Below are positions 1 through 11,300 of a DNA stretch of 64,000 nucleotides, piece after piece. This DNA is from Vicugna pacos (Eukaryota; Chordata; Mammalia; Artiodactyla; Camelidae). Position numbers and translations under genes: made by a program. The stretch spans positions 14,841,001 through 14,905,000 of the forward strand of contig NC_132993.1 of NCBI RefSeq assembly GCF_048564905.1, written 5' to 3'. The notes below the pieces were generated by a model. It worked only from the letters and a program-made list of their open reading frames with translations, was not told where the DNA came from and did no database searches. Position 1 is the first letter of the stretch, and each line of letters starts with the position of its first letter.

Positions 1-1439
1 TGAGCAGATTCCTAAAGGCTCCATTATCATGCCCCTAAAAGAAGGAGGATCTATAATCTCAGAGTTGTTCTGAGAGTTAAAGGAGATAGCAGGTATAAAG
101 AGCTTCAGACATGTACTCAGTCCTCAAGCATTTAGCAGCTATTATTTTTCCTATTCTCGATGCCTGAAATGCTCTTTTCCTACTTTCCAAGTAGGAAACT
201 GATATTCATACTTCAAAGGTAAACTCAAGCGATCCCTTTGTACACCTTCTGTGACATCTCCAAGGAAGTCAAGCAGAGTTTTCCTTTGGAGAAATAGGGG
301 AGCATCGCTATGGAAAGGCAGAGTGATATTGGTGGAAGGAACAAGAAAAACTAGGTAAGAGGGGGACTTGGCCCTGCCTGATGAGCTCTCCTTTGTCTTT
401 CCTGAATCCCCAGTGGCACCTTCACAGTCTGACGAGATAGAACTTCTGGGATGGAAAACAAGGCGTTTACAAAACCCCCCAAAAATGTAGGACTGAGATA
501 TTTTTGTTGGAAAATTTGGATCTTCCCTTCTCTCTTTTATTCTTTGTCCTGGCAATGCCTATTTTGTAGGTATTTTTGGTTGAGACAGAGTCTAAAACAC
601 AAGCATGTGACAAAGCTGGCTCTAGGCTCAAGAAAGAGGCACAATGGGGCGCTCTGAATTTCATTTTAAAAATGAACTCTTCCCTGGAGATGAAAAAATC
701 AGGGATTTAGAGTGAAAAGTAGAAATATAAATAATGTACTGGACCATCCCTGATTTTGTGTTTCTTAAGTTTGAATATTAAACAAAGTGATGAGTTTAAA
801 CTATTTCACACAAACATCTCTCCAGTCAAGTGACAGGTTCTCAGGTTCTATTAAGGCAAACCATCCCAGTTCTCCTAGAGAAATGAAACAACTGTTGCTC
901 CTTCCTTCACATTCATGGACTGGTTAAGAGGCACTTTCAGTCTTGAGGGATAGAAGGTTTCCGATTTGAGATTTTTATATTCATCTACGATATTCATATG
1001 TGAAGGCAATAGAAAGATATATATAGAGGAGCACTGGCTCAAGAAATAGTAAGTTCATTAAAACAAAACTAAATATTTAAAATTTTTCAAGAGATTGAAT
1101 CAGAGTAAAGAATTTAGAGACAGATAGGTCCTGCTATATGGACTTGTAATCATAGAAACCAATGAAACAAGGAGTTGTAAGGTAATGGTTACACAGTGCA
1201 AGGCAACTGATTGAAAATACTGGAATTAAAGAAAACATGTACAGATGTATATGCAAAGTAATAAAAGCACAAAAATTTAGTGGCAATAATTTCACTCTAA
1301 ATCCTCATATTGTATCACAAAAGATCTGAAACTGAGTGTGAAATAAGCAAAGATTAATTCAAAATATATTACATTTTATTCTTGGCTTTGATAATTACCA
1401 CAAAAATAATGATAAAATATAGTTTTTCAAAGTAAAACT
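1..1439. other. AT-rich non-coding stretch, no assigned feature
   Basis: I see no recognisable gene, RNA or repeat here. The longest open frame (151-555, minus, 134 codons) has no recognisable domain or signal and lies over AT-rich DNA. The right half, from about 1050, becomes A-rich like the old LINE-1 that follows and may be a more decayed part of it. Confidence 0.5.
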
Positions 1440-1923
1440 AAGAGCTAATTAAAATTTGAAAATAGATACAAACTCTTCAAATCACTGTGTTGAGTGAGAA
1501 AGTTCAGAAAGCAAAAGATAGAGAAGAAATGAAACATAAAGGAGGTATAAAATGAAAGTAGAAAAAATGAAAAAAGAGAAAACATGACAGGATAAACCAC
1601 CAATTTAAAAGCAAAGACTCAAGGATCGAAAAATAAATAAAATCTAATTATATGCTACTTAAAAAAACTGACCTGAACAAAATGGGGCAGAGAATTTGAA
1701 AATAAAAGTATGACAACTCTTTCTCAAAGTAAAAAAAAAAGTGGGCAGCAGTATGTTTCATATAAACTAGAATTACAAGCAAAATGTTTTAAACAGAACA
1801 GAGAAAGTAGTAATAATTATGTATAAAATTCAAAATATGAAAAAAAAGTATTAGAATTTGACCAAAATACAATAGATGCAAGAAATGCAAATACAAATAC
1901 AGATCAGGTAAAATTTTTTAAAA

Positions 1924-2093
1924 AGTAAGAACAAAAGGAAGGGGCAGGGTGTAGCTCAAGGGGTAGAGTGCATGCTTAGCATGTGTGAGGTCCTGGGTTA
2001 AATCCCCAGTACCTCCTCTAAGAATGAATAAATAAGTTAACCTAATTACTTCCCCCTACAAAAAAAAAATTTAAACAGTAAGAACAAAAGGAA
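1924..2093. repeat. Target-site duplication pair flanking the SINE
   Basis: The same 17 bases, agtaagaacaaaaggaa, occur at 1924-1940 and 2077-2093 without a mismatch. They mark both exact edges of the SINE insertion. Perfect identity suggests a fairly recent event compared with the other repeats in the window. Confidence 0.95.
1941..2076 (+). mobile_element. Camelid tRNA-derived SINE (Vic-1-like)
   Basis: The head resembles a tRNA gene. It has a box A-like stretch (about 1952-1963, TAGCTCAAGGGG) and a box B-like stretch (about 1996-2006, GGTTAAATCCC), the internal RNA polymerase III promoter of tRNA-derived SINEs. A short body contains 'cctaattacttccccc', followed by an A-rich tail. The insertion is flanked by a perfect 17-bp duplication, agtaagaacaaaaggaa, at 1924-1940 and 2077-2093, which shows LINE-1-type integration. 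Head and body match the tRNA-Ala-like SINE abundant in camelids. It sits inside the old LINE-1 and is clearly younger. Confidence 0.93.
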
Positions 2094-2424
2094 ATGAATA
2101 ATGTAATGAATATGGAGAATGAATTAATGAAACATATGTGTATGTGTGTGTGTATAACTGACACTCTTCATTAAAGGTACAATCTTTTTTTCAATTATTC
2201 AAATAATTCAAAACCAAAAAACAGAAAATTTCAGAAAATAGATATTATAAGGCTATTTCTGATCAAAATGCAATAAAATTAGAAATGTATAAGAAAATAA
2301 AAAAAAGCAACAAATAGTCAACACTTTAGATATTAAAAATTAAAGCCATTATTGAGTTGAAAGGAAAATCAAAGCACAATTTTCAACAAAGACTACTATT
2401 GGTGTTGAACATTTGGTTTTGCTG

Positions 2425-2620
2425 TCATTGTACTATACATCTACAAATATATTGTTTTATTTAGTCTTGCTAAGCACTCTAAGGTAAGTACTTTCACTAT
2501 AAAATACAACTGAAGACACTTAATGAGTTAAGTTCCTTTTGCAGTATGTGCAGCAATCGAATCCAAGCCTGCTTCCTTCTAGGCTGATGTTCTTATTAAC
2601 TAGACTGTATTTTAAACTTT
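2425..2620 (-). mobile_element. MIR SINE fragment, inverted
   Basis: The order of features matches the reverse complement of MIR: a pyrimidine-rich lead, 'taaggtaagtactttcactat', then 'ctgaagacacttaatgagttaag', then 'cagcaatcgaatccaagcctg'. These correspond to the well-conserved MIR core (valley of 'gaggtaggtactatta', 'gaaactgaggcac', 'gaacccaggc'). Divergence is high. MIR is older than most LINE-1s, so either the flanking LINE-1 is very old or the MIR is a separate neighbour rather than an insertion. Confidence 0.6.
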
Positions 2621-3900
2621 TAGATGAGACCAAAGCAATTATTAGAGACAAATCAATAGTTACAAATGATCTCAATACTAAACAAGAAGGATTTTTTGAA
2701 AAGAAGGAACTAAGTGTTGAAAGTCAAGAAGTTATAAAATGAAGGAAAACAGAAATCCTTATGGAATTAAAAGTAGTTAACAGAAATAAGAGATAAACTG
2801 TAAAATCAATAGAATTAAGAAAATTAAAAGTCACAAAACTCTAGCAAACCTTACCAAAAAAGCATGAGAAAAACACAACTAAAATTATAAAAAGAAAAAG
2901 AAAATTCAAAACAGATTTTGAAAATAGTTAAGTTTAACAGAATCATATGTACAATTATCTGATAAAAATTGTATGTATTTTCATTAAATAGATAATCACT
3001 AGGGAATCGATAATTTACTAAAATTAATGAATGGAGATACATAAAATATGAATAGGCAAATGTCTTAGAAAAATGTTATAATCAATATTTTAAATGTTTG
3101 TAAAAAATAATTTGGGCTTTTTACAAGTGGGTCATCTGAACATTTGAAGAATTGATAATCTTCATGATCTATAAATTCTTCACTGGCTTAGGAGAAAAGG
3201 AGAAGCCACTAATTAATTTTAAATAATCAATATGACTAATATAAATATGAGTCAAATATAACTCAAAATTTTTTAAAATTTTAAATAAATCTCAGTTATA
3301 AGTGTAAATGTACAAATCTTTAGTAAAATACTAGCAAATCTAATTCAACAATACATTAAAAGAATAATATATTATGACAATTAAATTTACTGAATTTGGA
3401 AATGTGTTAATATTAGGAAAACTAAAATTTGATACATCACATAATAGTCCCAATAAGAATATATTTATATATATATAACAACCCCCATGCATTAAAAACA
3501 AAATATTGATAAAGGTAAATTCCTTAATTTCATGTATAACACCTACCTAAACCAAACTCCAGTATCATATGACTGGTAAAAGACCAATAGAATTCTTATT
3601 AAAATATAACCAGAATCAATGTTTCAACATCATTATTATGTTATAACAATAATACAGTTATATTGACAGCTTTATAACATTAATATAAAACATCAACCCA
3701 ATCCAGAAAGATGTCAAATAAAAACAAGATATATATTTATTGCAAAGCTAGGAACATTTTTTCATTATTTATGAATAATATACTTAAATACCAATTAAGT
3801 CCAATAAACTCAAATTTTAGAAAAAAATGCAGTTTTATATGCTCAGCTCACCTATTACTAAAATTCCTTATACACAAAGTTAAAACCCACAAATAAATAT

Positions 3901-4130
3901 TTTACTTATACCCTTGCTATTTTTAATTAGCTTTCATAAAGATATATTGTTTTATGCTGATTTCCATCCCAACAGAGTACACTGTGACACCACAGCTTTA
4001 ATAGTATCCACAAAAAATAGCATATATTTTGATGCAGAGGTTGGAAGTTTGTTCCCATCTTTGAAAAAGGAAAGAGTAAACTTTCTTTTTAAAGATTTGC
4101 ATACACATTATGGAAGACAGCAATTTAATT
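3901..4130. other. Unassigned AT-rich segment
   Basis: There is a 73-codon open frame on the plus strand (3914-4135) and an overlapping one on the minus strand. Neither has a recognisable motif. I see no repeat that I can name. Confidence 0.4.
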
Positions 4131-4660
4131 CCTGAGAAGATGGGGTTAGAAGTGTCCGCTGCTTGTGAACAGCTCAACAGCATGGAGTCCTCCAGGTTGG
4201 TGTATCTCTAAACGTGACCCACCTGGAGATCCATGGTGTCGAACAATGAACTTTCCAAACCAGCAAGGACTCCATAAAGTGAGGGAGCTCCTCTTCACCA
4301 CCGTTGGTTGGAGAACACACAGCCTTCATCTACACTAGCCCAAATTAGTTTCTGTCTTTTGTCTTCTATGTCAGATATTGCTCCATCCATTTTCCATTTC
4401 TGGCCCATTTTTAAGTTCCTGGCCATGATTTATACCTCCCAGGCTCCAGATTGATCCTGAGCTTGGACATTTTGCTTTTGATAAATAAAAATGAACAAAG
4501 AAACTAGCAAAAAAAAATGCAAGTTGTGTCCACCTCATCAAAAAGATCCAGAGAGTACAAAATCGTGGTTGCCATAAGTCAAACACATTACATTGTACTT
4601 GGTGGCCAAATAAATATATCTTGCTTGGACTTTCAACATTCAACGACTATGCTTTCGATT
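4131..4660. other. Unassigned segment of higher GC; possible decayed retrocopy
   Basis: GC content rises relative to both flanks. The minus strand has a 90-codon open frame (4371-4643) and further interrupted open text below it. The composition resembles degraded transcribed sequence more than the AT-rich surroundings. I recognise no protein and see no poly(A) tail or flanking duplication, so retrocopy origin is only a guess. Confidence 0.25.
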
Positions 4661-6024
4661 GCAGTTGTTATCTGTACTTAACACAGCAGGGAAAGTATGC
4701 CCAGGTAAGCCATGTGTAAACTCTGACACATGGTTGGAACCGCAACCAGCTTTTAAAAGCCTAGTGGTCTATGATTTGTCCTTTCACACTCAGGGATGTC
4801 CCAACTCCCCCTCCATCTAAGATGCTCCATTCTCCCCGTGATCTGCTCTGAGAGCCCCTGGAGCTGCATTTCATGGTATCCTTGAAGTCTTTCTCTGCCC
4901 TGCTTACTTCTTCTGTCTTCCTCAGCTCCTCACAGATGGGGATACCAGCTGCTCCCGAGCCCTGCAGTTACATCTTCTCCAAACAGAGCCACTGTCCCTA
5001 GGCTGGCCTAAGATGTACAAGAAAGTGCCTGCATATGTGGCATGAGTTCACAGGACCAGGGGAGGACAGTGTTAAACACCTGTGTGCCATCTGCTTCCGA
5101 CTTTCAGAGGCATTTAACTGAGGCTATGTCGGCTATATTTCATTTGGAGAAATAAAAATTCAAACGTACGTACCCTTTGAAGACACTAGAGGTTAACCTT
5201 TCACTTCTCACTCTACAGCTTCTTATGAAGTTGTATCTAAATGTAAGCTCTTCTGAAATTTGTAGTGAATTATTATTTCTGAAAATGACTTAATTACTAG
5301 CAACTGACTACAAAATAGATGGCTAGAAAAATAAATGGATAGATATAGACAGTGGAGTTTAAAAGAAAAATCATAGTATGAATGTTAGTATTAAGTGACT
5401 ATTTTCATATTTTGTCCTAGGAGTAGGCTTTGATGGTGCAGAGAGGACTCTGGAACCTGTTGAATGCCATGAAAAGTTAGCAATGATTTGGTAAGGGGAG
5501 GCTGAAGTCTTATAAACAGCTCTTCATTTATCTAATCAAGTTTAACTAAGAATATCATTTCATTACAGGAGGAGAGAATGATCACATCTACTGACAGTTC
5601 TTCCTATCTGGCTATTTAATGGATTGATAAAATCAGACATATGCACACACTCCTGTGTCAGAAAATCTGGATTTCAGTCTCATCTTAGGGCTCTAACAAT
5701 TTATAACCAGCAGCATCTTAGCAAGCCAATTACTCCTGATTCCATGCTTCTCCATGTATTATTTGGAAAACAGTAACAGGTATTTTCATGAGATATAAAT
5801 AAGGTAAGTGATAAAGCTTACACATTTAAGAAATTTTTAATGTTATTATTTTAGTGAATGCAACAGATCAAGAAGCTAAAAGGCTTGGCCCTTAGAACAA
5901 ATGGGATCAAACAGTATTTGTATGTCTCTAATATTAGTAATGGAAAAGGGGAAACATGACAGAAGACAGTGGCCAAAGGGGGTTCATCAAGATCCAAAGA
6001 TCACTGGTATTCATATTACTATAT
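4661..6024. other. Non-coding stretch, nothing assigned
   Basis: Mixed composition, with a C/T-rich part around 4790-5000. I find no open frame of note, no repeat that I can name and no RNA gene. Confidence 0.5.
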
Positions 6025-6125
6025 TATGGGCTCCTGTGAGCAGCTGCTGGTCTGTTTGATTCATTCTAGCACAGGGCCCAGCACATAATAGATGCTACGT
6101 AAATATCTGCTGGATGAAGAAATAC
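6025..6125 (+). mobile_element. L2 LINE 3' end fragment
   Basis: The segment reads 'tttgattcattctagcacag', then 'ggcccagcacataatagatg', then a 'ctggatgaagaaat' tail. These match the characteristic L2 3' end (cagtgcctggcacatagtaggtgctcaataaat… type), in the plus orientation. Divergence is high, as expected for this Mesozoic family. Confidence 0.7.
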
Positions 6126-7167
6126 ACAATTTTCTTTCTGTTTGGCCAGAATCTAGTGTATCTGTTTTCAAATCTACGTAGATGGCAAAACTGCAACATT
6201 GGTGGCAAGTGCCTGTGTGTCTTAATTGCCTCAATCCATTTCCATCTTGAGTACAGATGCAAACCCACTGTACCTTTCTACTTTTCCAAGAAGTAGGCTT
6301 GGAAGTAGGCAGGGATCACCACTCTGTGTCCTTAATTTTGTGCAGTTCATAATTATTTGGATCCTGAAAGGACACTTTCTCTTCCCCATATAGAGTGCCT
6401 ACACTCCAGGGGTTGCACAAGACAATCCACTAGCTTGCAGGAAAAATTTACCTTTATCTCAGCCTCTTAAAAAATCATGCATACATACAATAATATACAT
6501 ATCCTATCTGTCTATGTAATTTACAAATGTTCATATATTGGTCAGGGCTCAAAATATTGTTGTGATTTGATGTATGTAGCTGATAGTCTCAGTCCCCACC
6601 CATCTCACTCACATTTTTCAGGGCCCTCCTACTGATCTCCATATACCTGTATCTGCTTCTCTGTGTCCAAGAGCTTTCTCAGGAGCCTTGGATGTCTGCT
6701 CTACCCACCCCTTGTGGCAAACTGGAAACAGTCCCTAGGAGCAGCCTTCAACTAATGGTTAGTTCAGCCATTGGTATATAAATATCCCAGCTCCCTCTAT
6801 TTTCAGGTAAGATAAGTATGAGGCTACAGATTTTGCACCATTTCTCATAATTTCCCATGTGTTCAAGCTCCGGTCACCCTCTGGGGTGCCCTAGCTAAAT
6901 GGAAAACCTTTTATTGGCTGCCTCTCCTTCCCTGTTTCACATCCCCTCTTTCCTACATAGCTCCCTGCACTTCTCAATCAGAAGTAGGGTCTTGTTTCTA
7001 GGAGAACCCAAAACTAAAGCAGGTGTGTATTCAAAATCTCTCAGAGGCTGTTGGTCCAAACTATGGATCCATTTTTTTTTTCAAGACAATCTGCTCACAA
7101 TCACTGATAGAGCAAAATCAGTTCTATTTTACTTCTCTCCATGGCACAGTATAGCAGCAATGTGGTA
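6126..7167. other. Non-coding stretch, nothing assigned
   Basis: A 122-codon open frame starts at 6899 on the plus strand and runs through the (AAAAC) repeat at 7168. It has no recognised domain and low-complexity content at its end, so I treat it as chance. No named repeat was seen. Confidence 0.45.
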
Positions 7168-7192
7168 TAAAACAAAACAAAACAAAACAAAA
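7168..7192 (+). repeat. (AAAAC)n simple repeat
   Basis: About five tandem copies of AAAAC are followed by 'aaaggaaggagg'. The run could be the A-rich tail of an unrecognised retroelement, but nothing upstream supports that. Confidence 0.9.
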
Positions 7193-10100
7193 AGGAAGGA
7201 GGTTTGGCAGCAAAACATTTCGGTTAGTCTTAAGACTTATTTAAGGGCCCCTGTTTCCTTTCACTAGTATCTCCAATGTCCACACTGGGCTGCTCTTAGG
7301 TTCTAAGCAGAGGGACAGAGAAGATACCACACTTTGGCAATGATGGTGTCAGAAATAACCCTGTTTTTATTTTGGTGGAATTACTTTCCTCCTGTTACTT
7401 CATGCAAACAAAATCATGGCTCACTAGGTCTCTGTGTTTATTTTTACTTCCTCAAACAGTCTTTAAAAAGCATTAAAACAAAAGGAAAACAAAAGGAAAA
7501 ATAATGACAGTACTAAACACTAAGCACTCCTGCTTAGATTATTCTTCTCATTCAGATACTTTTCAGTATTTATCTTCCCTCCAGAATTTGCTAATATTTG
7601 CATGAAAACATGCTTTTTAAGCTGTGAACTGCACGCATATCTACTGTTTCTTATCTAATGCATAATACTCTCTTTCCTTCCAAATATTAACTCTGAAGAT
7701 TTTGACGTTCTCAAAAACAGTTATTTGAGTTCAAGGAACTGTAAAACAAGAGATGGATTACTACATTTCATATTTTACAGTGCAAAACATACATTAGAGA
7801 GGGGCATACAGAATTTAATGTTCTGTGTATACACCTGCCGCACTGTTTCTAAAGAGAGTAGCGAAAATACTTTTCAAGCTTCTTATATTAATGCCTCTTA
7901 ATTTCTTAATTTGGTTGAATGACATATATTCTGACTCCCAGTGACATGAATTAGATGCTTAAATGTCACACTTATTAACCAACAGATATGCAAAGATGTG
8001 CCATACTTAGAAAAATATTAACATCATTTATCTCATTTGGTTAGTAGCTGGAGATCAGGCAGATTAGTAAGAATCCTCTGATATCCCCACACAAAAACCC
8101 ACTGAGTCTAGAATTAGTGGCTTAGATTCTTCTAGGGGTGAAGCCAATTACTGACATTAAAAAGTTAAGGAGTCATTTGCAGTTTATGCTGCAACAAAAA
8201 ATTCTCTCAGGTGCTCAACTGTGGGGTCATTTTTAGTTTGCTAAATGATGGAATTTCAATACAGAATCAGCTTTTCTTTTTAAATAATGAATAAGAGCAA
8301 CACATGTGTAAGAACCTCTTAAAATAAAATTGTTCATTTTTCAGAGCAACAGTCTATGCCCACTAGTCTAGTGTTAAAATTATACAGATTATAAAGTATG
8401 AGAGATTACTAGAAATATATTCAAGATACTGAAATTCAGAATTGCATGCTATTCCTTACTGGTAAGCTTTCTGAGATATTTGATGTAGCACAACAAATTT
8501 ACTGTGAACCATAAATCAGGTCACTCAACTTTAGCACATAAAATTCGCTCAACATATAAATTAACACTTGATTATTAATTCTTTAGACTTTTCTATTCTT
8601 TTTAACTGTTTTATGTCTGTTCTTATGTTAGCAACCAGCTTTGAAGCTCTTTGAAGTCTTTCACTGCTGTGTCCATCTTGGTAATTAACAGTGTTAGGTT
8701 TCTTTAACAAATAAAAACAGTGTTCATTTTAGCCTTTTAATTTATTACTTTGTATAGACATGTCATAGCTTCAATTTCTCTACCTTCAGGATCTACTTCA
8801 CTCAATATAATTTGAATAAATCCTTTATCCTACTTTCTATTTACTATGTGTCAAGGTATGTCTCATCCTTTCTAATCAACTACTTCTTTCTCTGACCTTA
8901 AAAGTGAATTAGTCACTGGAATAGTCTCATCCTTTCTCTAACAGGGTCACAGATAGGCCTCCACATAATCTATTAATGAACACACATACACACAATTGAA
9001 TATTCAATTCAGTCTGAGGGATTTAACAATGTGAAAGAATTAACTTCATGAAAGATAAAATCAGTGTACCAAAAATTGGTCATTGATATGGCCCAAACAT
9101 CTCTTCTACTAGCTGTATTTAGTGCTGGTCAATGGAGACAGCTTGTCATCAAATAAAGAGTATTTTCTAGATTTAACGCTGCACTGAAAACATTTAACAC
9201 ATAAATTTTTGTCTTTATTTCTATAAGCACATGATGCTAACATAAGTTTATCAAATAAGCATTCCAAAAAATCATTTGTATGGACTATGAGATATACATA
9301 AACTTTAAGCAAGATATTTCATAATCTACAATGTTAATTCTAACATTCTATTCCTCTGTTAAGTTTGTTTTCAACTCTTCAGGTGAAGTATCTGAAGACC
9401 AGAAATAAGATCACTCAGAATTTATTTCCTTCACAATGCGGCTATTGTTGGCATCAATAGCAATCCTGAAATATCTGAGAGGAATGTATATCCTAGCATG
9501 AGCCAGCTTTTGTAATTAATTCTACTACAGAAATGGGCACAAAGATTAGAATGGATGTTGCTTTTAACAGAGATGGCATTTAGAATTTATTTTCTTTTGG
9601 CCAGCATTCTTATTTTTTAAAAAATCTGATAAAAACACATTGAAGGGAGATATAAATGAAGGATAAATGTGGGGAGAAATACTGATTAGGTTTACGCAAA
9701 AGTAAAGATGAATACAAGCAGATCTGCAAATATGAACTCTCTTCAGTGAAATACCACAAAAATACCACCATGTCTGTTTTAACTTTTCATCACTATTATT
9801 ACTATAAATGTCTCTAACAGAGGTGCAGCCATGACCCTTTAATTATACTCTGAGTTACACCTGGGTATTCAGAAGGAAAACACAGAAAACAAAAGCTGGG
9901 AAATAAATAAAAGAGAAACTGATTTCAATTAAGAAAAATGACTTAAAACTACTTTCCAGTTCGGGAGCTCATTTACTACATATCTGCCTTTCTTTTGAGT
10001 TTGGGAACAAATGTGAATCGGAAATAAACTGTGTATCTATGAATATACATTGCAATAGCAGTTTGCCATGAATATGCTAGTAAATACCAAATATGGACCT

Positions 10101-10269
10101 TCAGTCCAGATCTCTCTACTAATACTTGTATACCCAATAGCTTACCCTAACACACCTCTAAGTATGCACTGCTTTCCTCAAACTAAAATGTTCAAAACTA
10201 AAATAATCACCCTTAGAGACTGGCCCCTGTTCTACCAGCCCCCTTGCCTACCCTAGACCCCCAACTGCT
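7193..10269. other. Long AT-rich non-coding stretch
   Basis: No gene-like frame, CpG cluster or RNA gene is visible. Open frames are at most 67 codons (9109-9312, minus). Some segments may be very old LINE relics, but none matches a family that I can name. Confidence 0.5.
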
Positions 10270-10745
10270 CTTCAGACCTTGCTTTTCTGGCCAACCTACT
10301 GCTACCACCAACACCACCACCACTTACCCCATCACCCAGGCCAATCTACCCTGTCTCTTTAGTATTTTTCCAATCCACCCACTCTTTGCATTGACTTAAT
10401 TTGGGGACCATCACCCTTTCTTACCTTGGTTACTTTTCTGTCTTCCCTCTTTTCAGTCTTATTTCTAAATCACTTTGTATTCTTCAATCACAGTCATTTT
10501 TCTTAAATGCCAATCAATCATTTCTTTCCCTTGATCAGCCCTTTAATGATGCCTCACTTCCCTAAACTCAGCCTTGTTACGGCAATATTAAAGACACTTG
10601 ACAATGTGTCATTGCCAACCTTTGCAGGCACATTTCTACCAGTCACTCCCCATCACTCTGTAGTCTAGTCATTCTGGACTACTTTAACTTAACAAACACA
10701 CCATTTTCTCTCTTCTGGTGATTCTTCAGCTTCATCTGAGATTCC
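10270..10745 (+). mobile_element. L2-like LINE fragment
   Basis: C/T-rich text resembles the L2 3' region in the plus orientation. Examples are 'cattgccaacctttgcagg', 'ccagtcactccccatcactc' and 'ctagtcattctggactac', equivalent to the L2 'cctcatctcctaccactccc… ccatactgg' stretch. Divergence is high and both limits are approximate. Confidence 0.5.
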
Positions 10746-11224
10746 ATAACCCTAAAGATGTTCTTGTGTACTTTTTATTTTTAGGTAGAACCATTTTGGA
10801 TACACAGATATAAGTGCACACATTAATGAATACACACGCATACACACACACAAACACACAAGGCAGAATTTATCAACTCTAAAAGCATCAGGGCCTTGTA
10901 TCTCTTTGGGTTGTATGGGCTTACGACTTACTGAATAACCTTCCAGCCTGGAGAGCACCACATTCTACCTAGAAGAATAATCCCTCCTAGGGAGAAACTT
11001 AATGTTGCCTTTAGATACACTGACAGATTTCATTATAATGCTTTCCTATACCTAGACTAGACTAGGGAATTCAGAGAATTCATGAGACTTGAGAAAAGCA
11101 ACACTTAATTCAACCTCTCATAATTGTTGAGAATTCATGTTCCATCTCTCAGAGAATTGTGGGGCAGGGCCTTTCTTTGTAATAGAAAACTGAGACTGAC
11201 TTTCTCAATGTCTCTGATGAATAT
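10746..11224. other. Non-coding stretch with a short (AC)-rich tract
   Basis: An imperfect CA-rich run lies at about 10835-10862. I recognise nothing else. Confidence 0.5.
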
Positions 11225-11300
11225 CATCCCAGGCATTTCAGAGGTCACCTAATTCATACCTCTCACTTTCAAATGAGGAGACTGAAGCCCAGATGAATAT
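11225..11300 (-). mobile_element. MIR core fragment, inverted
   Basis: The text 'caaatgaggagactgaagcc' matches the inverted MIR core (cagatgaggaaactgaggcc), preceded by 'cacctaattcatacctctc'. Only the core is preserved. Confidence 0.5.

Larger units (their letters stand above)
1440..3900 (+). mobile_element. Old LINE-1 (L1M-type) ORF2 region, heavily decayed, with insertions
   Basis: The plus strand is A-rich and matches remembered LINE-1 ORF2 nucleotide sequence in two places. At about 2255-2340 the match is the stretch reading 'tctgatcaaaatgcaataaaa', followed by A-rich text. At about 3310-3380 it is the 'aaatactagcaaatctaattc' region, which in intact LINE-1s encodes part of the reverse transcriptase domain. 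No long open frame survives, so the copy is ancient. It is split by a camelid SINE at 1941-2076 and by a MIR-like segment at about 2425-2620. Both outer edges are uncertain. Assignment to LINE-1 is fairly sure; the subfamily is not. Confidence 0.7.

Noticed and set aside
151-555. 134-codon minus-strand open frame
   Set aside because: No domain, no CpG retention, no promoter or splice context, and composition like the surrounding non-coding DNA.
1941-2076. tRNA-like sequence considered as a functional tRNA gene
   Set aside because: The box A and B pattern belongs to a SINE head. The downstream body, A-rich tail and 17-bp duplications show a retroposed SINE.
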